The notes under the pieces: model-generated | Database searches by the model: none | The model's input: only the letters and a program-made list of their open reading frames with translations | Told to the model about the DNA's origin: nothing | Position numbers and translations under genes: made by a program | Shown: piece after piece, positions 9,441 to 19,400 of the stretch | Numbering within the stretch: position 1 is the first letter of the stretch | Layout: every line of letters starts with the position of its first letter | NCBI RefSeq assembly: GCF_018127805.1 | Contig: NZ_CP072334.1 | Location: forward strand, 593,501-657,500 | Reading direction: 5' to 3' | DNA length: 64,000 nt | Source of the DNA: Prevotella sp. oral taxon 475 | GTDB lineage: Bacteria; Bacteroidota; Bacteroidia; Bacteroidales; Bacteroidaceae

Positions 9441-9842
9441 TTATTTCTTTTTCTTATAATACGCTAAACCGGCCTGTACGTTCTTAATCAGCGCGTTAGA
9501 CGAGAACGTGGCACCGCTCACGGCATCTGGTTCGGTCTTGGCAGCCTTAGCCATGGGCTTTCCTTCCCAAGCTGCGAGGATGGCTTTGGCCCGTTCGAAG
9601 AACTTGGGTGTTTCGCGATTGGGCAACGCTTCCACCCGAATCACCTTGTTGTTCTTGATGTAAATCTTCACAGGCGTTGTGCCTTTAAATCCTTTAACGT
9701 CTCGTGTCAGCTCGGTGGTGTTGATAATGGTCACACCATTTTCGGTTGTCAGCACTTCGTCGTGCTGCACGGCACTGGTTAAAAACGTAAGAATGGGCAC
9801 CGCCGATAAAGCAAAGAGCAGTCCAAGCAGTATTCTTTTCAT
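9441..9842 (-). CDS. Exported FMN-binding domain protein
   Basis: This 133-residue protein has an N-terminal signal or anchor (MKRILLGLLFALSAVP) and one FMN-binding domain of the RnfG/NqrC/NosR type. The motif DAVSGATFSS holds Thr112, the position that carries covalent FMN in that family. The domain closely resembles the first half of the protein at 15134-16216, with a shared GKV, ETP, FFE and the same SGAT motif. It lies 88 bases ahead of the SusC gene on the same strand. The role is probably periplasmic electron transfer, partner unknown. I chose the ATG at 9842 because it starts the signal peptide. Confidence 0.85.
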   Translation of the reverse strand: MKRILLGLLFALSAVPILTFLTSAVQHDEVLTTENGVTIINTTELTRDVKGFKGTTPVKIYIKNNKVIRVEALPNRETPKFFERAKAILAAWEGKPMAKAAKTEPDAVSGATFSSNALIKNVQAGLAYYKKKK

Positions 9843-9940
9843 ATCTCTTCTGTATAATGTTATTTTCTGTTGACTATATATAAGGTATCGCGCGCGCACG
9901 AAGTCCCGAATATTCCGGTAAAGAACGAGAAGCAAAACCG

Positions 9941-11044
9941 CTATCGATTCACCTGCACAATCTGCGTTGGAGCCTGCTCTTTGTTACGTCTGTTGGTGAC
10001 AGTGACCACTGCTTGCGCCAGATTGATGAACGCCTGTCCTGTCATCGTTTCCACATCGAGTGCGGCAGGCGTACCTTGATCACCGTTCTCACAGATGCTT
10101 TGCACGATAGGAATCTGCGCCAAGAGGGGCACATGCATCTCTTCGGCCAAACGTTTGCAGCCCTCTCGCCCGAAGAGATAGTAGCGATTCTCGGGCAATT
10201 CGGCAGGAGTGAACCAAGCCATATTCTCGATGAGGCCGAGAATGGGCACGTTCACCTTCTCGTTGCGGTACATATCGATACCTTTTCGTGCATCGGCCAG
10301 AGCCACATCTTGCGGCGTACTCACAATCACCGCTCCCGTAATGGCGAGCGTCTGCAAGAGTGTGAGGTGTATATCGCTGGTTCCCGGCGGTGTGTCGAGG
10401 ATAAAGAAGTCGAGTTCGCCCCAGTTGGCGTCGGCGATGAGCTGTTTGAGCGCATTCGAAGCCATGCTGCCGCGCCATAGCGTAGCCGTCTCTTTGCCGA
10501 CGAAAAAGCCGATGCTGAGTAGCTTGACGCCATATTTCTCGACAGGCTCGATCAAGTCGCGGCCGTCTATCTGCGTGGCATAGGGGCGCGCTCCTTCCAC
10601 ATCGAACATCTTTGGCATAGAAGGTCCGAAGACATCGGCATCCAACAGTCCCACCCGATAGCCCAGTTTGGCCAGTGCAATGGCCAAATTGGCCGAGACG
10701 GTGCTCTTTCCTACGCCCCCCTTTCCCGAACTCACGGCGATGATATTCTTCACCTGCGGCAGGAGTTTGCCCACCTCGGGCCGGGGTTTCGAGGCGAATT
10801 CGGTTTTGATTTCCACCTCGATGTCTTTGCTGATGTGATAGTGCAGGGCTGCCTCAGTGGCTTTGAGGGTAGACTTGAGAAAAGGATCGGTCTCTTTGGG
10901 AAAGAGCAATGTGAAGCTCACCTTCATCCCGTCGATGCGCACATCGTCTGCCAACATGCCGCTCTCGATCAGGTTTTTCTTCGTACCCGGATACATCACC
11001 GTGGCCAAGACATCTGTAATCAGTTTCGGATATAATGTTATCAT
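9941..11044 (-). CDS. Mrp/ApbC family P-loop iron-sulfur carrier ATPase
   Basis: The 367-residue protein has an N-terminal MIP18/DUF59-like domain (residues 1-90) and a P-loop domain starting with the deviant Walker motif GKGGVGKST, followed by DADVFGPSMP and DTPPGTSDIHL. Mrp/NBP35 proteins carry Fe-S clusters to target enzymes in the cytoplasm. In the expected place for the CxxC motif the protein has ENMAWFTP, without the cysteine pair seen in many homologues, so cluster binding may differ. A TATTTTTG promoter element lies 21 bases upstream of the ATG. Confidence 0.93.
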   Translation of the reverse strand: MITLYPKLITDVLATVMYPGTKKNLIESGMLADDVRIDGMKVSFTLLFPKETDPFLKSTLKATEAALHYHISKDIEVEIKTEFASKPRPEVGKLLPQVKNIIAVSSGKGGVGKSTVSANLAIALAKLGYRVGLLDADVFGPSMPKMFDVEGARPYATQIDGRDLIEPVEKYGVKLLSIGFFVGKETATLWRGSMASNALKQLIADANWGELDFFILDTPPGTSDIHLTLLQTLAITGAVIVSTPQDVALADARKGIDMYRNEKVNVPILGLIENMAWFTPAELPENRYYLFGREGCKRLAEEMHVPLLAQIPIVQSICENGDQGTPAALDVETMTGQAFINLAQAVVTVTNRRNKEQAPTQIVQVNR

Positions 11045-11065
11045 CTTTTTTCAATTAAAGTTATG

Positions 11066-11073
11066 CAAAAATA
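11066..11073 (-). promoter_or_regulatory. TATTTTTG promoter element of the Mrp gene
   Basis: The minus strand reads TATTTTTG followed by C, 21 bases before the ATG at 11044. It fits TAnnTTTG. Confidence 0.5.
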
Positions 11074-11297
11074 ACGATATTCTAAGGACAGAGCAAATAA
11101 ATAGCCGAAATAAAAGCGGAGCGGCCCGTTGGGCACCTCCTTGCAGGATTTCGGCAGTGGTGTTGCTCGTTGTTGGCACTGGCTTCATTGGACTTTAACG
11201 GCGCCAGCGAAAATCCCTCGAAAGCGGCAACGCCCCCACTCATCCTCCCAACCATCAGCAAGGGCATGCCAAAAGGCAGCCTTTTAGCCGCCATTTT

Positions 11298-11355
11298 CTT
11301 AGCTTTTAGGATGCAAAAGACAAGAAAATGGGTTGCAAAAAGTGGTCTTTTGCAA
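11298..11355. repeat. 22-bp CTTAGCTTTT repeat locus 3, degenerate
   Basis: One CTTAGCTTTT unit lies at 11298-11307, followed at 11315 by a degraded inverted arm (AAAAGACAAGAAAATGGG) and at 11346-11355 by TCTTTTGCAA. It looks like a decayed copy of the locus at 334-408. The rest of 11074-11604 holds no gene I can support. Confidence 0.65.
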
Positions 11356-11604
11356 CCCTACTCCTAATCGCTTGAGGTTCAGAAAGATAGCTCCCTACCT
11401 CCAAACGCTGGCACATCCCTACCCCATTGCCCCATCCCCTTATATATAATAAGGTGTAACAGGCCCAGGTTGCAGCCCACAGGGCAGGCCCTTTTTTAGA
11501 AACGACGCACCCTTCTGAACCTCATTGCGGTGCAAAGCCACCCCATGCAAAGCCTCAACAAAGGGGCACTGCGTGGGGTGGCAACTTCTTTTAGCCTCTG
11601 GAAA

Positions 11605-11934
11605 TCACATGTTCTTGCAAGCTTCTCCCTCGTGTGTGGGAATCTTTGCTTTCTGATCGGTTTTCGTAGCCTTATAACCAAACTTCTCGAAAGCCTTCTG
11701 AAGTTTCTCTTCGGTTGTTTTCTTAGGGTCGTAAGAAACGTAAACCTTTTGCGCTTCGACATCGGTTCGGATGGCTTTGACCCCCTTTTCGAAGCGGAGA
11801 TTACCCTTTATCTTTGCCTCGCAGTTGGCACAATGCATCTGCGGAGTGGTGGTAAAGACAACGGTTTGAACATCTTTTGCGGTTGCGATGATGGCGAACA
11901 AAGAGAGCACCATCGAGAAAATATTTTTTTTCAT
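11605..11934 (-). CDS. Exported heavy-metal-associated (HMA) domain protein
   Basis: This 109-residue protein has a signal peptide (MKKNIFSMVLSLFAIIATA) and one HMA domain with the metal site MHCANC (Cys35, Cys38). A further Cys lies near the C-terminus (EACKNM). HMA domains of this type bind Cu(I) or similar soft metals. The gene lies about 100 bases after the TonB receptor gene on the same strand; receptor plus exported HMA protein suggests a metal uptake or resistance unit. I chose the ATG at 11934 because it begins the signal peptide. Confidence 0.88.
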   Translation of the reverse strand: MKKNIFSMVLSLFAIIATAKDVQTVVFTTTPQMHCANCEAKIKGNLRFEKGVKAIRTDVEAQKVYVSYDPKKTTEEKLQKAFEKFGYKATKTDQKAKIPTHEGEACKNM

Positions 11935-12035
11935 TTCTTTATTTGTTGTGGAAAGAGGCACCGGTTGTGTTGCCATGCCTCTGTCCGGGTTGATTGTTTT
12001 TTGTTTTTAACGAGCTGCAACGGTTGCAGGAGGGC

Positions 12036-14096
12036 CTACAATCGTTTTCCAAGATTCATGCGAATGCCCACATATCCCATTGCACCTTGCACCGGTGCGT
12101 AGATCATTGTGGGTTCGAAAGCTCTGCCCCAAGGGTTGTTATAGCCCACGATGGGGTTCTTCTGTTTGTAGTTGGTGAGGTTTTCGCCCCCGATATACAC
12201 CGAGAAATGGCGAAAATAGCGTGTGATCTGCGCGTTCAGCTGCCCGTATGCACTGAAATGGCGCTCCCATGAGGGGTTGCCCAGCGGTGTTGTGTAAGGT
12301 TCTGGCAGTCTTCCGCCACCGTTCAACACTGCTGTTGCATCGAACTGCCATAGTCCTAAGGGCGTTTTATAGCTGAGTGTGAGCAGCCCTTTGTAACGAC
12401 TTTGCAGCGGTTTCCACCGCAGCTGTCCGCCATAAGTGGCCTTCACGAGGTTGTAACGATAGGCAGCCGTAAGCTCAAGAGCATTGAACAGCAGGTAGGA
12501 AGCATCTACCTGAACCGTGTGCGAATAGCTTTTCCCATCCAGATGGGTGATGTGTAGCTCGTCGGGACGGGTGTCGTAGTCGACGATTGTCTGCTCGAGG
12601 AAGTGCGTGTAGTAATAGTCGGCATTCAACTTCAGCGTCTGTCGACCCACGGGGATGAGAAAACTCAAGCTCGTTCCGTAGTTCCAGGCTGCCTCTTGCC
12701 TGAGATCGTCGATGATGAGACGACGTCCCGATGCCATTAGGTAGTTGTTTTCTGCCAGTGCATGTGGACTTCGATAGCCCTTTCCTGCCGAAAGGCGGAT
12801 CGTGAGCAGGTCTGAGGGCATCCACTTCAGGTGGAAACGCGGGGTGAAAAAGGTGCCATACACGTTGCTATGATCTACCCGCAGACCAGCCATAGCCACA
12901 AAATGGTGGTTCATACTGTAGGTATATTGCACGTATGCACCTGGTGTTGTTTCGCTCTCAAGGGCCCTTTCTATCGGATAAAGATTGCCATAGACGGATG
13001 GAACAACGCCTTGGGGCAGCGAGAGGCTCTGCCGAAGCGCATCGTGATTGAGGCTTAAGCCCGCAGAAAGGTTGTGACTGGGGGTGAAATCGGTTTCAAA
13101 AATCAACGAGGCATAGGCGTTTTTCTCGTTCACATCATATTCTTTGATGCCATAACGAGCATCCTGCTGATGCAAAGAAACATTCCCCATGAAAGCCAAA
13201 TTCGTTCCGTGTGCTGCATTTAGGATAAGAGCATGCTTCATATAACCCTCGTAACGGTTGGTGTTGATCTCGATTCGGTAGGGCGAAAGACCCCCAAACA
13301 GTGCTTGGCCCTTGTGGGTTTGTCCGCTTGTACGGTCTTCTTTCAAGAGCGACAGACCTGTGTGCAAGATGTAATTGCCCCGTTTCCAAAACCAACGGTT
13401 CTGCAAATTATACTGTTTTATCTGCGGATCGTCTTGAAATCCATCGCTATTGCCATCGTGATGGCTCCAATTGTTTTCTACGTGCGCCAGTATTTCGGTG
13501 CTCAAATTCTTATCGCCGTTGATGTGTAAGTTCCCATCTGCGTTTGCTTCGAACTTGCCCATGGTGCTTCCATAGAGGTTGATCGAGAGTCCTTTGTCGT
13601 CTTCTGGCTTCACATATTCTACGTTGATTTGTCCGGTAATGGCTTCGTATCCGTTCTTGACCGAGGAGTTTCCCTTACTCACCTGCATGCTTTTCATCCA
13701 GCTTCCGGGAACATATCCCAGTCCATAGGGTAGGGCTGCCCCTCGAAAGTTGGGTAGATTCTCGGTCAACATCTGCACATACGTGCCACTTAAGCCCAGC
13801 AATTTCACTTGCTTTGCCCCCGTTGTGGCGTCGGAATAGTTCACATCGACAGAGGGATTGGTGACGAAACTCTCGCCAAGATTGCAGCAAGCCGCCTTGA
13901 AAAGCTCGTCGCGGAGAATCTCTTTGCCATTGATTGCCCCTTTGAGTGAGCGTGTTGTGGCCTTACGAGAGGTGATGGTTACGTTTGCTAACGTCTGCTC
14001 TTTCATTGTTGTAGCAGAGTCGGGGGCAGCCGTTTGGGCTGCTATGGGCATCGCCAACAAAAGCGTTAGCCCAGATAGAGATATGATTTTCTTCAT
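12036..14096 (-). CDS. TonB-dependent receptor linked to an HMA protein
   Basis: The 686-residue protein has a signal peptide (MKKIISLSGLTLLLAMP, AAQTAA), a plug domain with the sequence KAACCNLGESFVTNPSVD, and a 22-strand type barrel. Receptors with this CCNL-ES-F motif commonly lie beside HMA domain genes in Bacteroidota, as here. It lacks the SusC features and has no SusD partner, so a small ligand such as a metal complex is more likely than a glycan. The leader of about 230 bases between this gene and the small gene at 14331 has unusual complementary segments, see 14133-14280. Confidence 0.9.
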   Translation of the reverse strand: MKKIISLSGLTLLLAMPIAAQTAAPDSATTMKEQTLANVTITSRKATTRSLKGAINGKEILRDELFKAACCNLGESFVTNPSVDVNYSDATTGAKQVKLLGLSGTYVQMLTENLPNFRGAALPYGLGYVPGSWMKSMQVSKGNSSVKNGYEAITGQINVEYVKPEDDKGLSINLYGSTMGKFEANADGNLHINGDKNLSTEILAHVENNWSHHDGNSDGFQDDPQIKQYNLQNRWFWKRGNYILHTGLSLLKEDRTSGQTHKGQALFGGLSPYRIEINTNRYEGYMKHALILNAAHGTNLAFMGNVSLHQQDARYGIKEYDVNEKNAYASLIFETDFTPSHNLSAGLSLNHDALRQSLSLPQGVVPSVYGNLYPIERALESETTPGAYVQYTYSMNHHFVAMAGLRVDHSNVYGTFFTPRFHLKWMPSDLLTIRLSAGKGYRSPHALAENNYLMASGRRLIIDDLRQEAAWNYGTSLSFLIPVGRQTLKLNADYYYTHFLEQTIVDYDTRPDELHITHLDGKSYSHTVQVDASYLLFNALELTAAYRYNLVKATYGGQLRWKPLQSRYKGLLTLSYKTPLGLWQFDATAVLNGGGRLPEPYTTPLGNPSWERHFSAYGQLNAQITRYFRHFSVYIGGENLTNYKQKNPIVGYNNPWGRAFEPTMIYAPVQGAMGYVGIRMNLGKRL

Positions 14097-14132
14097 TTGA
14101 TTTGATTCTTTGTTGTTGCTCATGTTGATGAA

Positions 14133-14280
14133 ATTGCCAACCAAAGGCGCCCCAACGGCAGGCACGCGAGCCTTTTTGGCGAACGAACAGCGGGGCCGTC
14201 GACCGTTCTAAACCTTAGAACAACATGGGATGGTTGGCAATTGGTCACGCCTACGCCCTTTAGGGACTCTGCCAAAAAGG
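14133..14280 (-). promoter_or_regulatory. Structured leader of the TonB receptor gene
   Basis: Three perfect complementary pairs lie between the small Cys/His gene and the receptor. Pair a: ATTGCCAACCA at 14133-14143 with TGGTTGGCAAT at 14231-14241. Pair b: CCTTTTTGGC at 14171-14180 with GCCAAAAAGG at 14271-14280. Pair c: GTTCTAA at 14205-14211 with TTAGAAC at 14215-14221. Pairs a and b are interleaved (a, b, a', b'), so they would form a pseudoknot or two competing folds. Pair c is a 17-base palindrome between them that could also be a DNA operator. Confidence 0.5.
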
Positions 14281-14330
14281 TGCGACGAAGCCTCCATTGC
14301 TGGTGTGAACAGGAATGGGGAACGAAAGAA

Positions 14331-14714
14331 TCAAATTAAAAGTGTTGTCAGCATTCGAAGATATTGCCGCGCCGAGCCATGCCAAAGCAGGGGCGACATT
14401 CTTCCGGGAACCTTTGCCAAAATGGGCAAAGGCAAGAGTTGAGGAAGCGTTAGCAGTTGCGGAAGAAGAGAAAGCTGAACGGGCAGAACCTGATGGATGC
14501 CCGTTGGCGCCATATCTGTTGGCGATAGGGTTTTCATTTGCAGCTTCATGCAATGCCCATCGTCCGCAGTGTTGCAATGTTTTTTTGATGGAACGCTGGC
14601 AAGAGAGACATTCCCCGTATGCTCACACACTACTGTGAGGATGCCCGAACCAATCCATACAATCATTGTAGAGAGGAGGAACGAGAGGAGAAGAGTTGCT
14701 GATTTTCTCATCAT
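14331..14714 (-). CDS. Small membrane protein with Cys/His residues, unknown
   Basis: I recognise no named family with certainty. From the ATG at 14714 the product is 127 residues: MMRKSATLLLSFLL then one hydrophobic segment (to about residue 27), a Cys/His stretch (VCEHTG, KHCN, DGHCMK) and a proline and leucine-rich tail. Small proteins of this form, with a membrane segment and paired Cys/His, occur next to HMA and TonB receptor genes in related genomes, so metal handling is a reasonable guess. A TATCTTTG promoter element lies 8 bases before the ATG. The longer frame to 14987 would run through the promoter and is not preferred. Confidence 0.6.
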   Translation of the reverse strand: MMRKSATLLLSFLLSTMIVWIGSGILTVVCEHTGNVSLASVPSKKHCNTADDGHCMKLQMKTLSPTDMAPTGIHQVLPVQLSLLPQLLTLPQLLPLPILAKVPGRMSPLLWHGSARQYLRMLTTLLI

Positions 14715-14722
14715 TTGGGCAA

Positions 14723-14754
14723 CAAAGATAGAGATTTCGCCCGGATTCGAGCAA
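14723..14754 (-). promoter_or_regulatory. TTG-N21-TATCTTTG promoter of the metal gene cluster
   Basis: The minus strand has TTG at 14754-14752, a 21-base spacer and TATCTTTG at 14730-14723. The ATG at 14714 follows after 8 bases, so the leader would be only a few bases long. Confidence 0.65.
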
Positions 14755-14887
14755 CAATTTAGGCTTTTTAGCGTTTCGTTGACTATCAAGCGGGGGTCGC
14801 CTTGGGGCAAAAGGAAGGGGGAAAGAAAAGAGCCGGCCGAACAAGAGAAGGGCGTGTGCGGTGGAATTGCAATTCTGCCCCTCTGGC

Positions 14888-14918
14888 TTGCACGTATCAA
14901 TAAAATGCCATACCTTTG
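14888..14918 (+). promoter_or_regulatory. TTG-N20-TACCTTTG promoter
   Basis: TTG at 14888-14890, a 20-base spacer and TACCTTTG at 14911-14918 match the Bacteroidota housekeeping promoter closely. It points to the FMN/4Fe-4S protein gene and would give a leader of roughly 210 bases. Confidence 0.65.
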
Positions 14919-15133
14919 AAGCCCCCATTTGATTCGTTGGGAAACAACAGATACAAAACAGAGCATCCCGTTCGCTTTCGTCTGCACACAGATCGACTTC
15001 GCTGGTAGATAGCCTGCCCATCAGAGAAGACACAAAAGAACAAAGACCGTAACAGAACGCGGAAAGCGCACGAAAGGCGATGCAGATGGCCCCGTTGGAG
15101 GAGCCCTTTACAAAGCAAAACAAGAGAAAAAGA

Positions 15134-16216
15134 ATGAGAAAAGGATTGGCAAAGCATGGGTTCAGTTTCCTGGTCTGCCTGTTGGTGATGGTGGCAGCGG
15201 CTGTTCATAAGGAACGAAAGTTGATGGGCTACGAACTCACGAGCCAACAACCCAACGGGAAAACAACCCAAACACCCGACACGATGCGAACACTGGCTGA
15301 CGGGCGAGTGGTGATCTACACCGCACCGCTGGCAAAAGATGTGCAGGGATATGCCGGACCGGTGCCGTTGGAGATCTATCTCAAAGAGGGAAAGGTGCAA
15401 AAGGTGGTGGCGTTGGAGAATAGTGAGACGCCCGATTTTTTCGAAATGGCTGCAGAACTCTTGCCTCTTTGGCAAGGAAAAACCACGGAAGAGGCTCTGA
15501 ACCTGCAGGTAGACGCGGTGAGCGGAGCCACTTTCTCGTCTAAAGCCTTGATTGCTGCTGTGCAAAGAGGACTGCAATATGCACAGAAAAAAGCCCATCG
15601 GCCCAGTCTTTGGCAACAGATCGATCGCTCGCCGGCGGCTCTTGCTGCCCTCGTTGTGGTGTTGCTGGGAGCCATCGTTCCCCTTTTTAGTCGAAACAAA
15701 CGCTATCGCACGGTGCAGAAGGTACTCAACGTGGTGGTGTTGGGCTTCTGGACGGGCACCTTTATCTCCTATTCGCTCATCGTGAGTTATGTGTCCAACG
15801 GTGTCAATCTCTGGACTGCTCTCGTGCCGGTGGTGATGTTGATCACGGCTTTTATCTATCCGTTTTTCGGAAAGAAAAATTATTATTGCACACATCTCTG
15901 TCCCTGCGGCTCATTGCAGGATTTAACAGGGAAGATACACCACCGGAAGTGGAAGATCGGCCTGCGAACGGAACGCCGACTGGAACGTTTCCGCAAATGG
16001 CTTTGGGGCGTGCTGATGTTGCTTCTCATCACGAACGTGTGGGCCTCGTGGATGAATTACGAGATGTTTGTGGCCTTTATCCTCCAGTCGGCCTCGTGGA
16101 TTGTCATCGTATGGGCCCTGCTTTTTATCGTGCTCTCGGTGTGGGTGCCCCGTCCCTACTGTCGTTTCGTGTGCCCGACGGGCACGCTTTTTAAGTTGGC
16201 GCAGAAGATCAAGTAG
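15134..16216 (+). CDS. FMN-binding and 4Fe-4S polyferredoxin-like membrane protein
   Basis: The 360-residue protein resembles NosR/RnfG-type membrane electron carriers. An N-terminal anchor is followed by an FMN-binding domain (DAVSGATFSS, with Thr133 the likely flavin attachment site), then several membrane segments and two cysteine clusters, C242-HL-C246-P-C248 style and CRFVCP (Cys343, Cys347). The second half is like the NapH/NosR membrane part. It probably moves electrons between membrane quinols and a periplasmic acceptor. The FMN domain is a paralogue of the protein at 9441-9842. An upstream in-frame start at 15080 is possible; I prefer 15134 because MRKGLAKHGF begins a normal membrane anchor. 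Confidence 0.85.
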   Translation: MRKGLAKHGFSFLVCLLVMVAAAVHKERKLMGYELTSQQPNGKTTQTPDTMRTLADGRVVIYTAPLAKDVQGYAGPVPLEIYLKEGKVQKVVALENSETPDFFEMAAELLPLWQGKTTEEALNLQVDAVSGATFSSKALIAAVQRGLQYAQKKAHRPSLWQQIDRSPAALAALVVVLLGAIVPLFSRNKRYRTVQKVLNVVVLGFWTGTFISYSLIVSYVSNGVNLWTALVPVVMLITAFIYPFFGKKNYYCTHLCPCGSLQDLTGKIHHRKWKIGLRTERRLERFRKWLWGVLMLLLITNVWASWMNYEMFVAFILQSASWIVIVWALLFIVLSVWVPRPYCRFVCPTGTLFKLAQKIK

Positions 16217-16256
16217 AGAAAAATCCCTTCTTTTCTTTATCCGTACGTCTGGAAGA

Positions 16257-16276
16257 ACTCTCGAAAAGAGTCGTTT
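16257..16276 (+). terminator. Possible weak terminator after the FMN/4Fe-4S gene
   Basis: ACTCT (16257-16261) and AGAGT (16267-16271) can pair around CGAAA, followed by CGTTTTG. The stem is only 5 bp, so this is a weak call. Confidence 0.3.
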
Positions 16277-16382
16277 TGTCTTACAAAAACATCTTGAATC
16301 GCCATTTTAGCCTTAAAAATGACAAGGGAAAGGCAGGAAAACGAATAAAATGAAAATAAGAAAGATATTTTCATTATTTTTC

Positions 16383-16413
16383 TTGTAATAAAACGAAATA
16401 ATTCATACATTTG
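16383..16413 (+). promoter_or_regulatory. TTG-N20-TACATTTG promoter of the RagA/RagB-type operon
   Basis: TTG at 16383-16385, a 20-base spacer and TACATTTG at 16406-16413 form a full promoter. The SusC gene starts at 16471, giving a leader of about 55 bases. Confidence 0.7.
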
Positions 16414-16470
16414 CCAAATAAGTATAACACGAAAGACAAATGAAGGCAAATTTCAACACGAGAGCTTGAT

Positions 16471-19400
16471 ATGAAAAGACGAATGAGTATGATTTTGGGA
16501 GCCTTATTCCTCTGTATAGGAATGGCATTTGCCCAAGAAAAAATCTCCGGAACAGTCGTTTCCGGAGAAGACGGAGAACCGATCATCGGGGCTTCTGTTG
16601 TTGCGCAGGGCGACAAAGCAAAGGCCGTGACCGACTTGAACGGTAAGTTTACCATCCATGTTGCCGAAGGAAAACTCATTTCCATTAGTTATGTGGGAAT
16701 GGCTACGCAGACCGTGAAAGCTAAAAACGGCATGACCGTCACGCTGAATCCCAATCAGACGTTGCAAGAGGTGGTGGTTACGGGTATGACCACAACCGAT
16801 AAGCGGCTCTTTACGGGAGCTACCACCAAGATTAAGGCCGACGATGCCAAGATCAGCGGTATGCCCGACATCAGCCGTTCGCTGGAAGGGCGGGCCGCAG
16901 GTGTGAGCGTGCAGAACGTATCGGGCACCTTCGGAACGGCTCCCAAGATTAGAGTGCGTGGTGCTACGTCTATCTATGGCAGTTCGAAACCGCTGTGGGT
17001 GGTCGACGGTGTCATCATGGAAGATGTGGTGAACGTGGATGCCGACGCGCTGTCTTCGGGCGATGCGTCGACCCTGATCTCGTCGGCTATCGCCGGTTTG
17101 AATGCCGACGATATCGAGAGCTTTCAGATTCTTAAAGACGGTTCGGCCACCTCTATCTACGGAGCACGAGCAATGGCGGGCGTGATTGTCGTTACTACTA
17201 AGAAAGGACGTGCCGGACAGGTACACATTAGCTATACGGGCGAATACACGATGCGCCTTATTCCCAACTATTCTCAACTCAACTTGATGAACTCGCAAGA
17301 GCAAATGGACGTTTATCAGGACATGGAGCAGAAGGGATGGCTAAAATATGCCGAGGTGGCCAATGCTTCTAACTCGGGCGTTTACGGAAAGATGTATCAG
17401 ATGTTGAGTGCCTATAACCCCATGACCGGGCAGTTTCTCCTACCCAATACGCCCGAGGCAAAAGCGGCTTATCTGCACGATGCCGAGTATCGAAACACCA
17501 ATTGGTTCAGCGAACTCTTCTCCAACAACATCATGCACAACCATTCGGTGAGCGTTACGGCCGGTACGGAGAAAGCACAACTCTATGCTTCGCTGAGCGC
17601 AATGTTAGATCCGGGATGGAGCTTGCGTAGCAATGTGCAACGCTATACTCTCAATCTCAATGCTTCTTTCAACCTGTCGAAGAAGCTGCAACTGGGCCTT
17701 ATCGGTAATGGATCTTACCGTAAGCAGACGGCTCCTGGCACTTTGAGTTCTGGAACCGATCCCGTGTCGGGCGAAGTGAGTCGCGATTTCGATATCAACC
17801 CTTACTCGTATGCGGTGAATACCTCGAGAACGCTGGATGCTCACACGTTCTACACACGCAGTTATGCCCCGTTCAACATTCTGCACGAACTGGAAAACAA
17901 CTATATGGACCTGAATGTAGCCGACTTCCGAGCACAGGCGAAGTTGAGTTACAAACCTATCACCAAGGTAGACCTTAGTGTTTTAGGCGCAGTAAAATAT
18001 ACCGGGACCTCGCGCGAACATTATATCACGGAGAGTTCAAACCAAGCACAGGCCTACCGAGCTATGTATACGTCGGTGATTCGTAACAATAACCCCTATC
18101 TTTACAAAGATCCGGAGCATCTGTTCGACCTCCCTATGTCGGTGTTGCCTTACGGAGGAATGTATCATCGCACGGATAACCGAATGTTCGGATGGGACTT
18201 CCGCGCATCGGCCAGCTACAACGACGTTATCGCTAAAGACCATATCATCAATACGTACTTAGGTATGGAGACCAATTCTTATACGCGTCACAGCTCGTGG
18301 TTCCAAGGTTATGGCATGCAATACGAGATGGGTGAAGAGGCGAATTGGGCTTATCAGATGTTCAAGAAGAAGCAAGAGGATGGCGGTAGTTATTATGGGC
18401 TCGGCAATACCAATACGCGTAGTGCGGCTTTCTTTGCCAATGCTACCTATTCGTGGAAAGGACGCTACACCGTGAACGGCACTTTGCGCTATGAAGGCAC
18501 CAATGGCTTGGGTCTTTCGCGACAGTCACGATGGCTCCCCACTTGGAATGTGTCGGCAGCATGGAACGCACATGAAGAGCCTTGGTTTGAGAAGAAAGTG
18601 GGCAAGGTGATGTCTCATTTCACTTTCAAGGCTTCCTACTCGCTCACAGCTGACCGTCCGCCGGTGACAAACGCTCTGGCGATCATCAAAAGCATCACGC
18701 CCTGGCGATATTTCACGGGTAATAGTGAGACAGGATTGTATAGATCGAACCCTGCCAACCCCGACTTGACCTATGAAAAGAAGCATGAACTGAACTTAGG
18801 CGTGGACATTGGTTTCCTGAAAAACCGCATTAACCTCTCGGTAGACTGGTATAAACGTAACAACTACGACCTTGTGGGAGCTACGGCTACCGACGGAACC
18901 GACGGATTCTCTACCAAATATGGCAATGTAGCCTCGATGGAGAGCAACGGTTTGGAGCTGAGTCTGACCACCAACAACATCAAAACGAAGAACTTTACGT
19001 GGACCACCAACTTTATCTACTCGTATATCCATAATGAAATCACAGATTTGAAGGCCCGTACAAGGATGTACGGTTTGGTAAGCGGTTCGGGATTCGCTCG
19101 CAAAGGATATCCGGCACGCTCGCTGTTCTCTATTCCTTTCATGGGACTTACGGGCGATGGACTGCCCACTTTCCGCGACCAGGATGGAAATATCTCGGTG
19201 AAGGGAATTCAATTCCAAACCTCCGACCCCGAGAAACTGAACTTCCTGAAGTATGAAGGACCTACAGACCCGACGAATACGGGTAGCTTCGGCAATATCT
19301 TCACTTACAAGGGATTTACGCTCAACGTGTTTCTCACCTACTCGTTCGGTAATGTGGTGCGGTTGAATCCGTGCTTTAGGAATTCTTATAGCGATCTTAC

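Noticed and set aside
14897..15895. Open frame of 332 codons on the minus strand
   Set aside because: It lies opposite the FMN/4Fe-4S gene and its promoter; the product is rich in His, Arg and Ser without any domain.
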